From Cedecea neteri NBRC 105707 = ATCC 33855 (GTDB lineage Bacteria > Pseudomonadota > Gammaproteobacteria > Enterobacterales > Enterobacteriaceae), in assembly GCF_001571265.1 (NCBI RefSeq), contig NZ_BCTL01000027.1, positions 1-44,158 on the forward strand: a DNA stretch of 44,158 nucleotides, read 5' to 3'. Below the pieces are notes generated by a model that saw only the letters and a program-made list of their open reading frames with translations, was not told the origin of the DNA and did not search any database. The translations under genes were made by a program, and so were the position numbers. Every line of letters starts with the position of its first letter. The first letter of the stretch is position 1. Of this stretch, positions 1 to 8,074 are shown piece by piece.

Positions 1-370
1 CTTCATATTGCCAGGTATGCGTCACCGCCTGGCTCTTGTCTCCGGTGACGCCAATATTACTGACCGCGATAAAAGGCCGCCCGGCCACGTTGTTCAGGCT
101 CACGGTAGTGCCGTTGTCCACGCCCTGGGCACGCAGCATGTTACCGGCAAGGTCAGTAATGTACGTGAAGTTTGCCAGGCCGGCCTTGTCGAGACGCGGG
201 TCGGCGCTGCGGCTCAGAAACCCGCCGGAATTATACTGCTGCAGGGTGATGCGTTCGTTGGTGGTGGCCGGGGTGTCAGGATGGCGGTGATATTCGATGT
301 TACGCACGTTCAGGCCCCGGTTGTCGAGAACCGTGACCGAAGGGGTTTTACTGAACAGCGAAGTGTTCAT
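1..370 (-). CDS. TccC-type insecticidal toxin complex C component, N-terminal fragment (runs off left edge)
   Basis: The minus strand from an ATG at 370 is open to the window edge (123 codons, no stop). The product begins MNTSLFSKTPSVTVLDNRGL and continues with NVRNIEYHRHPDT, RITLQQYNSGGF, SADPRLD, QGVDNGTTVSLNN and AGRPFIAVSNIGVTGDKSQAVT. This is the characteristic start of TccC/TcC proteins, the RHS-repeat subunits that form the cocoon carrying the toxic C-terminus of ABC-type Tc toxins in Photorhabdus, Xenorhabdus, Yersinia and relatives. A GGGAG Shine-Dalgarno lies about 7 bases before the ATG, supporting this start. The gene lies downstream of paaK in the same orientation, where E. coli has paaX. 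The variable C-terminal effector domain lies outside the window, so the toxic activity cannot be named and the gene could be intact or truncated. Confidence 0.85.
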   Translation of the reverse strand, partial: MNTSLFSKTPSVTVLDNRGLNVRNIEYHRHPDTPATTNERITLQQYNSGGFLSRSADPRLDKAGLANFTYITDLAGNMLRAQGVDNGTTVSLNNVAGRPFIAVSNIGVTGDKSQAVTHTWQYE

Positions 371-446
371 GGGATGCTCCCGTTATTATGCAGTCGGTAT
401 GGCTGCACTGGGGATCATACTGCAAACTGGTGGATTGCACAGGCAC

Positions 447-476
447 AGACGCTTTCAGGGCCGGCTGAAAGCGTCT
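447..476. repeat. 12-bp perfect inverted repeat between paaK and the TccC-like gene
   Basis: AGACGCTTTCAG at 447-458 is followed by a 6-base spacer and its exact reverse complement at 465-476. Neither strand has a U-rich tract directly after it, so it is not a textbook intrinsic terminator. It lies in the leader of the TccC-like gene, about 75 bases before its start, and downstream of paaK. It could be an operator, a mRNA hairpin or a weak terminator for the paa transcript. Confidence 0.5.
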
Positions 477-552
477 GATTAACTTGTATTGAGTGTGAAC
501 GGGTCTGGCCAACACCCTAGCGGCCCATCATTAGTGACAGTGTAACAAAAAA

Positions 553-1869
553 TCAGTGATTTGCCGCCTGGCGAAGATCGCACACCCGGATAGCTTTTCC
601 TTCCGAGCGCGGCAGGCTGCCGCAGTTCACAATGGTGATATCCGTTGAAATCCCTACCATCGACTTAATGCGGTGCCGCAGTTCGTGGCAAACCCCACAG
701 CGCTGTTCGTGGCTGAGATACAGGCTGCTCTCCTTCAGTTCCACCTTGATCGCCAGGGTATCAAGATGCCCACGACGATGCACTTCCAGCTGATAATGCG
801 GCGCCAGATGCTGGAATTTCAGGATCTCTTCTTCCAGTTGGGACGGGAACACATTCACGCCGCGAATGATCAGCATATCGTCGGAACGGCCGGTAATCTG
901 GTCCATACGGCGCATGGTGCGCGCGCTGCCCGGCAACAGGCGCGTTAAGTCGCGGGTGCGGTAGCGGATCACCGGCAACGCCTCTTTAGTCAGCGTGGTG
1001 AAAAGCAGCTCGCCGTGCTCGCCGTCTTCCAGCGGCACGCCACCCTGCGGATCTACGATTTCGGGGTAGAAATGGTCTTCCCAAATCGTCGGGCCATCGC
1101 GCGACTCCAGGCACTCCATCGCCACGCCCGGCCCCATCACTTCTGACAGGCCGTAAATATCCAGCGCGGTGATCCCTAAGCGGCGTTCAATTTCTGCCCG
1201 CATGGCTTTGGTCCACGGCTCCGCGCCAAACACACCCACGCGCAGCGAGCAGCCGCTGGCGTCGCCGCCCATCTGGCGTTCCAGCTCTTCAATCAGGTTC
1301 AGGCACCAGGACGGCGTGACCATTATCATGTCCGGCTGAAAATCGCGGATCAGCTGTGCCTGTTTTTCAGTCTGGCCGCCGGACATCGGGATAACGGTCG
1401 CCCCAAGGCGCTCTGCGCCGTAGTGTGCGCCCAGCCCGCCGGTAAACAGGCCGTAGCCATAGGAGACGTGAATTTTATCTTTTGGCGTTCCGCCTGCGGC
1501 ACGCAGCGAACGCGCCACCAGGTTAGCCCAGTTATCAATGTCGTTTTGGGTGTAGCCCACCACCGTAGGTTTGCCCGTCGTACCAGAAGAAGCGTGAATA
1601 CGAACAACCTGCTCCATCGGCACGGCGAACGTGTCAAAAGGATAGTTATCGCGCAGATCCTGCTTGGTGGTGCAAGGGAACAGGCGAATGTCTTTTAGCT
1701 CTTTAAAATCGTCAGGGTGCACGCCCACGGCGTCAAATTTGCGCTTATACATCGGGACGTTGTTATAGGCATGGTTCAGCGTCCATTTCAGGCGCTGCGT
1801 TTGCAGGGCCTGCAGCTCATCCAGCGATGCGGTTTCAATCGGTTCCAGCTTAGTTTCAGAGGTTATCAT
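553..1869 (-). CDS. paaK: phenylacetate-CoA ligase
   Basis: PaaK activates phenylacetate with ATP and coenzyme A to phenylacetyl-CoA, the committed cytoplasmic step of the pathway. The 438-residue product matches the usual length (437 in E. coli). It belongs to the adenylate-forming superfamily: the AMP-binding loop SSGTTGKP is at residues 94-101, YGLSEVMGPG is near 240, and the C-terminal lid domain contains GRSDDMLIIRGVNVFPSQ. The start MITSETKLEPIETAS aligns with the E. coli start, although only a weak GAG ribosome site precedes it. It is the last paa gene of the operon, 23 bases after paaJ. Its stop codon lies in a short A/T hairpin followed by a T run (about 545-560), which may act as a weak terminator. 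No paaX or paaY follows. Confidence 0.97.
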   Translation of the reverse strand: MITSETKLEPIETASLDELQALQTQRLKWTLNHAYNNVPMYKRKFDAVGVHPDDFKELKDIRLFPCTTKQDLRDNYPFDTFAVPMEQVVRIHASSGTTGKPTVVGYTQNDIDNWANLVARSLRAAGGTPKDKIHVSYGYGLFTGGLGAHYGAERLGATVIPMSGGQTEKQAQLIRDFQPDMIMVTPSWCLNLIEELERQMGGDASGCSLRVGVFGAEPWTKAMRAEIERRLGITALDIYGLSEVMGPGVAMECLESRDGPTIWEDHFYPEIVDPQGGVPLEDGEHGELLFTTLTKEALPVIRYRTRDLTRLLPGSARTMRRMDQITGRSDDMLIIRGVNVFPSQLEEEILKFQHLAPHYQLEVHRRGHLDTLAIKVELKESSLYLSHEQRCGVCHELRHRIKSMVGISTDITIVNCGSLPRSEGKAIRVCDLRQAANH

Positions 1870-1892
1870 TATTAGGGTACTCGCAGGTTTAA

Positions 1893-3101
1893 CTAGCTCA
1901 CACGCTCAAGGATCAGGGCAATGCCCTGACCCACACCGATACACATGGTGCAAAGGGCATACCGCCCGCCGCGCCGGTGCAGCTCCAGGCTGGCCGTTAA
2001 CGCCAGTCTGGCTCCGCTCATCCCCAGCGGGTGTCCTAACGCAATTGCGCCGCCGTTAGGATTCACATGCGGGGCATCATCCGGGAGCCCCAGTTGGCGA
2101 AGCACGCCGAGCGCCTGCGCGGCGAAGGCTTCGTTTAGTTCAATCAAGTCCATGTCGTGGATGCTTAGCCCGGCAATTTCCAGCACTTTACGTACCGCAG
2201 GCACCGGCCCCAGCCCCATCAGGCGTGGCTCAACGCCCGCCGTCGCCATAGCAACAATACGTGCCTTAGGCACCAGCCCGTGCTGCAGCGCGGCGGCTTC
2301 GCTGGCGATAATCAGCGCCGCTGCCCCGTCGTTTACGCCGGAAGCATTGCCCGCCGTCACTACGCCGTTGGCGCGGAAAGGCGTTTTTAGCGCCGCCAGC
2401 TGCTCAAGCGTGGTTTCCGCGCGCGGATGCTCGTCTTCCCTTACTTCCGTCACCGCACCTTTGCGACCGCTGAGCGTAACCGGCACGATCTCTTCGGCCA
2501 GAATGCCTTTTTGCTGCGCGCGAGCGGTACGCTGCTGGCTGCGAAACGCAAACAGATCCTGGTCTTCGCGGCTTATTTTTAACAATTCCGCTACATTCTC
2601 TGCCGTTTCCGGCATGCTGTCAGTACCAAATTGCGCTGCCATGAGCGGGTTCACAAAACGCCAGCCGATGGTGGTATCAAACATCTCCGCCTGACGCTGG
2701 AACGGCGAGCTGGCTTTGCCCATCACAAACGGTGCCCGAGACATAGATTCCACGCCGCCCGCCAGCATCAGCTGAGCGTCGCCCGCTTTGATGGCGCGAG
2801 CCGCAAAACCCACGGCATCCAGCCCGGAGCCGCACAGGCGGTTGATCGTGGTGCCCGGTACGCTCTGGGGTAAACCGGCCAACAGCGTCGCCATGCGCGC
2901 CACATCGCGGTTATCCTCCCCGGCCTGGTTCGCACAGCCAAAGATAACGTCATCGACGGCGCTCCAGTCGAGATTAGGGTAACGTGCCAGCAGCGCTTTT
3001 AACGGCAGCGCGGCCAAGTCATCCGCCCGCACGCCCGAAAGCGCCCCGCCGTAGCGGCCAATCGGAGTACGCACGCCATCGCAAATAAAAGCCTGACTCA
3101 T
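1893..3101 (-). CDS. paaJ: 3-oxoadipyl-CoA / 3-oxo-5,6-dehydrosuberyl-CoA thiolase
   Basis: PaaJ performs the two thiolytic cleavages of the pathway: on 3-oxo-5,6-dehydrosuberyl-CoA after ring opening, and on 3-oxoadipyl-CoA at the end, giving acetyl-CoA and succinyl-CoA. The 402-residue protein has the normal length of a type II thiolase. The nucleophilic cysteine is in NRLCGSGLDAV (Cys90). The second catalytic pair is His357 in GGAIALGHPLG and Cys387 in CTMCIGVGQG. Its ATG overlaps the paaI stop in ATGA, indicating translational coupling, and an AGGAG site lies inside the end of paaI. A general PcaF-type thiolase would look similar, but the operon position settles the role. Confidence 0.96.
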   Translation of the reverse strand: MSQAFICDGVRTPIGRYGGALSGVRADDLAALPLKALLARYPNLDWSAVDDVIFGCANQAGEDNRDVARMATLLAGLPQSVPGTTINRLCGSGLDAVGFAARAIKAGDAQLMLAGGVESMSRAPFVMGKASSPFQRQAEMFDTTIGWRFVNPLMAAQFGTDSMPETAENVAELLKISREDQDLFAFRSQQRTARAQQKGILAEEIVPVTLSGRKGAVTEVREDEHPRAETTLEQLAALKTPFRANGVVTAGNASGVNDGAAALIIASEAAALQHGLVPKARIVAMATAGVEPRLMGLGPVPAVRKVLEIAGLSIHDMDLIELNEAFAAQALGVLRQLGLPDDAPHVNPNGGAIALGHPLGMSGARLALTASLELHRRGGRYALCTMCIGVGQGIALILERVS

Positions 3102-3523
3102 AATTTTTCTCCTGAAAGCGTCGTCCCTATGCGATGGGCGCGGCCGCGAAACAGCGCCAGCGTCTTCTCATCCTGATTAATGATTTCGATGTCGTAGACG
3201 CCGGTCTGTCGCCCCTGCTGGCGCACTCTGGCCACCGCTTTCAATCGGTCGCCCGCCTTGCCGGGACGCAAAAACTCAATACTGCAGCCCGATGCTACGG
3301 CCGCCAGCCCCTGGCTGTTGCAGGCATAGGCAAAAGCCGTATCGGCCAGGGTAAACAGCTGCCCGCCGTGGCAGGTCTGGTGCCCGTTGAGCATGGCATC
3401 AGTGATGGTCATGGTGAGCATGGCAAAACCGTCACCCATCTCAATAACTTCAATCCCCATCTGTTTGGCGCAGTTGTCGCGCGCGTACATCAGGCGAGCG
3501 TTATCCCAGGCATTAGTGCTCAT
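3098..3523 (-). CDS. paaI: hydroxyphenylacetyl-CoA thioesterase, hotdog fold
   Basis: PaaI hydrolyses phenylacetyl-CoA derivatives, preferring ring-hydroxylated ones, and is thought to rescue coenzyme A from dead-end intermediates. The 141-residue product is a single hotdog domain. It has the diagnostic HGGQLFTLADTAFAYA segment around residues 53-68, with the conserved acidic residue of the helix, and a C-terminal half typical of PaaI thioesterases (GCSIEFLRPGKAGDRL). The ATG at 3523 overlaps the last 11 bases of paaH and is preceded by GGAG. The start of paaJ overlaps its stop by four bases. Confidence 0.95.
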   Translation of the reverse strand: MSTNAWDNARLMYARDNCAKQMGIEVIEMGDGFAMLTMTITDAMLNGHQTCHGGQLFTLADTAFAYACNSQGLAAVASGCSIEFLRPGKAGDRLKAVARVRQQGRQTGVYDIEIINQDEKTLALFRGRAHRIGTTLSGEKL

Positions 3524-4943
3524 GTTGGTTCTCCAGCAGCGCGCGCTGGCGCAGTAAAGATGTCGGACGGTAACGCTCTTCGCCGTAGTGGCGCTGGAGG
3601 TTTTCCAGCAGCGTCAGGATGTTTTGCCAGCCCAGCCGTGCTCCCCAGGCCAGTGGACCCTGCGGATAGTTAACGCCGAGCTGCATGGCGGTATCGATGT
3701 CCGCTTCTCCGGCCACGCCTTTCTGCAGCGCGTCCAGCGCTTCGTTGGCCAGCATCGCCACCGTGCGCCAGGCCAGCATGCCGGGGTAATCGTTAATCAC
3801 CAGCACCTGCTTGCCCTGCCGCTGGAAGTAATGGATGACCTTCGCCAGCTGCTGCGGCGTCATTGAAGCCGAAGGTGCCAGCACTTCCAGAGAGGAATCG
3901 GCCAGCCTGTCCCGCAGCACCACCGGACGTTTCAGTTCGGCTGACATGGCAGTGGCGGTCATGCCGCTGGTAATCGCGACCACAATGCCGTCCAGCTCAA
4001 GGCTTTTGCCGGACTGCGTGGCCTGTTCAGCCGCTAATTCTTCGGGCACCTGAGGCTGGTACTCCGGCTTCGCCTCAAGCGGCCAGCGGTAAACGCCCTG
4101 CCCGGTTTTCTTGCCCAGGCGCTTGCCCAGAACCAGTTCCTGCTGCGCGAGAGAAGGCAGGAAACGGCGCTCCTGCCAGAAGGCGTTAAACACCGAACAG
4201 GTCACGGCGAAGTTGACGTCCTGGCCGATCAGATCGGTTAACGCCAGCGGCCCCATCGGGAAGCCCGCGCCATCGCGTAAAGCCGCATCGATTACCGCAG
4301 CCGGAGCCACCTGCTCCTCCAGCGCCCGCCAGGCTTCGGCATAAAAAGGCCGCGCCACGCGGTTAACGATAAATCCCGGCGTGGAATGACAGCGTACCGG
4401 CTGTTTCCCCCAGCGCAGCGCCAGCTCGCAAAGCCGCTCGACAATCACAGGCGACGTTTCCAGCCCGCTGACCACCTCCACCAGCTTCATCACCGGCGCA
4501 GGGTTAAAGAAATGCAGCCCAACCACGCGTGCCGGGTGGCTGATTCCGCTGGCAATGGCGGTGATGGAAATGGAGGAGGTATTGCTGGCAAAGACTGTAT
4601 CAGGGCCGCACACCGCCTCTAAATCGCGGAAAATAGCCTGCTTGATGTCAATTTGTTCGGCCGCCGCCTCAATCACCAGCTCTGCCTGGGCCAAATCTGC
4701 CAGCGTTTCTGCAGGATGCAGCCGGGCAAGCGTTGAGTGACGAAGCGCATCGTCCAGTTTTCCTTTGGCTACGCGGGCGCTGAGCGCGGTGTCAATGCCG
4801 TCAATCGCGCGCTTTGCCGCGCCGGGCTGAATGTCATACAGCCACACCGCATGACCCGCGCTGGCGGCCACCTGCGCAATTCCCGCGCCCATGGTGCCGC
4901 TGCCTATCACCGCTATAACAGCATCAGGTGTCAGCATGCTCAT
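3513..4943 (-). CDS. paaH: 3-hydroxyadipyl-CoA dehydrogenase
   Basis: PaaH oxidises 3-hydroxyadipyl-CoA to 3-oxoadipyl-CoA with NAD+. The 476-residue protein (475 in E. coli) starts with a Rossmann fold, GSGTMGAGIAQ at residues 14-24. A 3-hydroxyacyl-CoA dehydrogenase domain follows, with the catalytic His segment VVGLHFFNPAPVMKLVEVV and NRVARPFYAEA. The C-terminus carries the extra dehydrogenase-like domain typical of PaaH/PaaC-type enzymes. The ATG at 4943 overlaps the paaG stop (ATGA) and has AAGGGG upstream. Confidence 0.96.
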   Translation of the reverse strand: MSMLTPDAVIAVIGSGTMGAGIAQVAASAGHAVWLYDIQPGAAKRAIDGIDTALSARVAKGKLDDALRHSTLARLHPAETLADLAQAELVIEAAAEQIDIKQAIFRDLEAVCGPDTVFASNTSSISITAIASGISHPARVVGLHFFNPAPVMKLVEVVSGLETSPVIVERLCELALRWGKQPVRCHSTPGFIVNRVARPFYAEAWRALEEQVAPAAVIDAALRDGAGFPMGPLALTDLIGQDVNFAVTCSVFNAFWQERRFLPSLAQQELVLGKRLGKKTGQGVYRWPLEAKPEYQPQVPEELAAEQATQSGKSLELDGIVVAITSGMTATAMSAELKRPVVLRDRLADSSLEVLAPSASMTPQQLAKVIHYFQRQGKQVLVINDYPGMLAWRTVAMLANEALDALQKGVAGEADIDTAMQLGVNYPQGPLAWGARLGWQNILTLLENLQRHYGEERYRPTSLLRQRALLENQHEH

Positions 4944-5725
4944 TTCCCCTTAAAAGTCGCCGGGCGCTTAGCCAGAAAAGCAGAAACCCCTTCGCGGTAG
5001 TCTTCGCTGCGGCCGGCCAGGCGCTGATAATCGCGCTCCAGGTCAAGCTGGGCGTCCAGGGTGTTGGTTTCCGAGGCGTAAAGCGCCTGCTTGATAAGCC
5101 CCAGGCCAAAGGTCGGCTGGGTAGCAAAGTGTTGAGCCAGCTGGCGGGCGGTATCGCTTAGCTGTTCATCATCCACCACCTGCCAGATCATGCCCCACTC
5201 GTGCGCCTGTTCCGCGCTTAGCGTGTCGCCAAGTAACGCCAGGCCCATTGCGCGAGCGCGTCCGGTCAGGCGCGGCAAAAACCAGGTGCCGCCGCAGTCG
5301 GGCACCAGCCCCAGCTTGCTGAAAGACATGATGAATTTTGCCGAACGCGCGGCGATAACCATGTCGCAGCCCAGCGCCAGCGTGGCACCGGCTCCGGCCG
5401 CAACGCCGTTGACCGCAGCAATCACCGGCTTCGGTAATTTCGCCAGACGGCGCAGCAGCGGGTTGTAGAAAGTTTCAACGGAATAGCCCAGATCTGGCGC
5501 ATCGCCGCTTGGGTCAACGTTGCGGTCGTTGAGATCCTGCCCGGCACAGAAGCCACGCCCTGCGCCAGTGATCAGCAGGCAGCGAATGGTTTCATCCCGT
5601 TCGGCCTGGGTAAGAACTTCTGCCAGCTGGCGATGCATCTCGTCGTTAAAGCTGTTCAGCCGCTCCGGGCGGTTGAGGGTCAGGGTCATCACCCCGTTTT
5701 GCACATCGCTAACAATAAAACTCAT
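4940..5725 (-). CDS. paaG: 1,2-epoxyphenylacetyl-CoA isomerase
   Basis: PaaG is a crotonase-fold enzyme. It isomerises ring-1,2-epoxyphenylacetyl-CoA to the oxepin form and later shifts the double bond of dehydroadipyl-CoA. The 261-residue sequence begins MSFIVSDVQNGVMTLTLNRPERLNSF. It shows the oxyanion-hole segments GAGRGFCAGQDL (near residue 55-66) and NGVAAGAGATLALGCD (near 105), with LGLVPDCGGTWFLPRLTG further on. It starts two bases after paaF ends, with an AAAGGA ribosome site. Similarity to paaF next door reflects the common crotonase fold. The FCAGQDLNDR signature separates PaaG from the hydratase. Confidence 0.96.
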   Translation of the reverse strand: MSFIVSDVQNGVMTLTLNRPERLNSFNDEMHRQLAEVLTQAERDETIRCLLITGAGRGFCAGQDLNDRNVDPSGDAPDLGYSVETFYNPLLRRLAKLPKPVIAAVNGVAAGAGATLALGCDMVIAARSAKFIMSFSKLGLVPDCGGTWFLPRLTGRARAMGLALLGDTLSAEQAHEWGMIWQVVDDEQLSDTARQLAQHFATQPTFGLGLIKQALYASETNTLDAQLDLERDYQRLAGRSEDYREGVSAFLAKRPATFKGK

Positions 5726-5727
5726 GA

Positions 5728-6495
5728 TTAACGTCCTTTGAATTCAGCCGGTCGTTTTTCCAGAAAAGCGGCGATGCCTTCCTGACGATCTTCGGTGGCG
5801 GCGAGCAACGTAAACAGCTGGCGTTCCTGCAGCAGCCCCTGACTCAGGCCTGTGTTCTGTGCCTGTTGAAGCGAGCTTTTGGCGGCCTGCAGAGCAAGGG
5901 GCGCATGGCGAGCGATGCTGGCGGCAAGCTTCTGCGCGTATTCAAGCGTCAGCGCAGCAGGATGTACTTCGGCAACCAGCCCGGCACGTAAAGCCTGCGG
6001 GGCGTCGATAGCCTCGCCGCTCAACACCATGCGGTAAGCCAGCGCTTTGCCCACGCTGCGGATAAGCCGCTGGGTGCCGCCCGCGCCGGGCATAATCCCC
6101 AGCGTGATTTCCGGCAGGCCGAAGCGTGCGTTATCCCCGGCAACGATGATGTCACTCAGCAGCGCCAGCTCGCAGCCTGCGCCGAGCGCATAGCCGTTGA
6201 CGGCGGCGATCAGTGGTTTTGGAAAGCGTTCAATACGCGCCCAAAGCTGGGGCCGGGGATCGTTCAGCGTGGCGGGCATATCCCGGCTCGCCATCTCTTT
6301 TAAGTCCGCTCCGGCGGCGAAAAAGCGCTCTTGTCCGGCTACCACGACGGCACCAATGGATTCGTCCTGCTGCGCGGTTTCCAGCGCTTCAGCGATCAGC
6401 GTCAGCAAGGCGTTGCTGAGCGCGTTTCGCGCCTGCGGGCGGTTCAGTGTCAGGGTCAGCACCCGGCCGTTCTGTTGGCTAAGAAGTTCGCTCAT
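5728..6495 (-). CDS. paaF: 2,3-dehydroadipyl-CoA hydratase
   Basis: PaaF hydrates 2,3-dehydroadipyl-CoA to 3-hydroxyadipyl-CoA. With the ATG at 6495 the protein has 255 residues, the E. coli length. A GTG one codon upstream is possible, but the ATG overlaps the paaE stop by one base (TGATG) and has AGGGG at the right distance. Crotonase signatures are present: RFFAAGADLKEM in the oxyanion region, NGYALGAGCELAL, and the paired glutamate segments LPEITLGIMPGAGGTQRL typical of enoyl-CoA hydratases. Confidence 0.95.
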   Translation of the reverse strand: MSELLSQQNGRVLTLTLNRPQARNALSNALLTLIAEALETAQQDESIGAVVVAGQERFFAAGADLKEMASRDMPATLNDPRPQLWARIERFPKPLIAAVNGYALGAGCELALLSDIIVAGDNARFGLPEITLGIMPGAGGTQRLIRSVGKALAYRMVLSGEAIDAPQALRAGLVAEVHPAALTLEYAQKLAASIARHAPLALQAAKSSLQQAQNTGLSQGLLQERQLFTLLAATEDRQEGIAAFLEKRPAEFKGR

Positions 6496-7562
6496 CACAG
6501 CCCCTGCGCGTCAAAATCGAGTACCACGTCGTCGCCCTTCGGCAGCGCCTGGCAGCTCAGCACGTAGCCTGCGGCCAGCTGATCCGGCTCCAGGCTGTAG
6601 TTGACGCCCATTTCCACTTCGCCGCGCAGTACCTTGCAGCGGCAGGTGGCGCAGACGCCGCCTTTGCAGGCATAGGGCAGATCCGCGCCCTGGCGCAGCG
6701 CCGCGTCGAGAATACTTTCGTCTCCGGCGGTCAGCGTAATCTGGCGATCCACGCCGTCCTGGCGCAGGGTGACGGTTTTACCCGCCGCCTGAGCGCGTGA
6801 ACGTGCGCCCGGCGTTACGCCCGGCGTGTTGAAGTGTTCGAGGTAGATATCCTGCTGCGCCACGCCCATCTCTTTCAGCGCGGTTTCGGCAGCCTGCATC
6901 ATGCTTTGCGGGCCGCAGATAAAGGTGCGGTCAAAGCCTTTGACGTCCAGCAGGTGGTCGCCGAGCTGTTTCAGCTTCGCGCCGTCCAGCCGGCCGCTGA
7001 GCAGTTCGCTGTCTGACCTTTCCTGACTGAACAGATAGATCAGCTGCAGGCGCTGCGGGTAGCGGTCTTTCAGGTCGGCCAGCGCCTGGCGGAACATCAT
7101 GCTGGCGCTGCTGCGGTTGCCGTAGACCAGCGTCACGCTGCTTTGCGGCTCGGTGGCAAGCGTGGCGCCGATAATCGCCAGCATCGGCGTAATGCCGGAA
7201 CCCACCGCCAGCGCCAGATAGTTCCCGCTGGTTTCTGGCTGCGGCTGGTAGCCAAAGGTCCCCTGCGGCACCATCACCTCCAGCGACATGCCGGCGGCTA
7301 AATCACTGACCGCATACTGTGAGAAGCGGCCGCCTTCAATGGCTTTTACCGCGACGCAGATCTCGCCCGGATTGTCAGAGCGGCAAATGGAATAGCAGCG
7401 GCGCAGCTCTTCATCGCCCAGGCGGGCTTTGAGTGTCAAATGCTGCCCAGGGCGAAAGCGATATTGCCCGCGCAGCGCGTCCGGCACCGCAAACGTAATG
7501 GCCACCGCCTCTGCGGTTTCGGGTTCGATACGTGCCACTTTCAGGGAATGAAACATTGTCAT
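6495..7562 (-). CDS. paaE: phenylacetyl-CoA 1,2-epoxidase, reductase subunit
   Basis: PaaE passes electrons from NADPH through FAD and a plant-type [2Fe-2S] cluster to the PaaAC di-iron oxygenase. The 355-residue product has an FAD-binding domain with RCYSICRS near residue 60, an NAD(P)-binding domain with GSGITPMLA, and a C-terminal ferredoxin domain with cluster cysteines 299, 304, 307 and 337 (CKGGVCATC and a later LSC). The open frame extends 30 codons upstream, but the start MTMFHSLKVARIE at 7562 aligns with E. coli PaaE. It follows paaD by 7 bases, and its GAGG ribosome site overlaps the paaD stop codon. Confidence 0.95.
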   Translation of the reverse strand: MTMFHSLKVARIEPETAEAVAITFAVPDALRGQYRFRPGQHLTLKARLGDEELRRCYSICRSDNPGEICVAVKAIEGGRFSQYAVSDLAAGMSLEVMVPQGTFGYQPQPETSGNYLALAVGSGITPMLAIIGATLATEPQSSVTLVYGNRSSASMMFRQALADLKDRYPQRLQLIYLFSQERSDSELLSGRLDGAKLKQLGDHLLDVKGFDRTFICGPQSMMQAAETALKEMGVAQQDIYLEHFNTPGVTPGARSRAQAAGKTVTLRQDGVDRQITLTAGDESILDAALRQGADLPYACKGGVCATCRCKVLRGEVEMGVNYSLEPDQLAAGYVLSCQALPKGDDVVLDFDAQGL

Positions 7563-7569
7563 GGCATCC

Positions 7570-8064
7570 TCAAATACATTTAAAGTAATCAAAGGGTTCC
7601 CGGCAGCTGTCGCAGCGATAAAGCGCTTTACAGGCCGTGGAGCCGAATTCACTGATGAGCGAAGTATGTTCGCTGCCGCAGCGCGGACAGGTCACCTGCG
7701 CGGCGACAGTCGCGTGGCAGGCATGCCCCTGCGGCGGACTGATGCCGTATTCGCGCAGCCGGGCTTTGGCCTCCGGCGACATCCAGTCCGTCGTCCAGGC
7801 GGGATGCAAAACCTGCCTGATATGCACCGGACTCAGCTGAGCGCCTTCCATCGCTTCCCGGATTGCGGTGAGCAAGAACTCGGTCGCCGGGCAACCTGAA
7901 TACGTCGGCGTAAAACCGATGTGCCAGCCGTCCGGGCGATGCTCGACGCTGCGCACCATCCCGAGATCGGTGATGGTCAGCACCGGGATTTCCGGGTCAC
8001 TGATTTCACTCAGCAGACGCCAGACATCGCGGACAGCGGCGGGCTGAAGCGTGGCGGTTTGCAT
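7570..8064 (-). CDS. paaD: phenylacetate degradation protein PaaD (epoxidase maturation)
   Basis: PaaD belongs to the MIP18/DUF59 family and is thought to help assemble the metal centres of the phenylacetyl-CoA epoxidase. It is not part of the catalytic complex. The 164-residue product contains the DUF59 signature DPEIPVLTITDLGMV near residues 21-35 and YSGCPATE near 75. At its C-terminus it has a zinc-ribbon-like set of cysteines: 126 and 129 (CPRC), 145, 151 and 154 (CDSC). The start at 8064 has a strong AAGGAGG site. paaC ends 10 bases upstream. Confidence 0.95.
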   Translation of the reverse strand: MQTATLQPAAVRDVWRLLSEISDPEIPVLTITDLGMVRSVEHRPDGWHIGFTPTYSGCPATEFLLTAIREAMEGAQLSPVHIRQVLHPAWTTDWMSPEAKARLREYGISPPQGHACHATVAAQVTCPRCGSEHTSLISEFGSTACKALYRCDSCREPFDYFKCI

Positions 8065-8074
8065 CCTCTCCTCC

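Noticed and set aside
7563-7652. 30-codon N-terminal extension of paaE
   Set aside because: It lies within paaD. The start at 7562 aligns with E. coli PaaE and has its own GAGG site.
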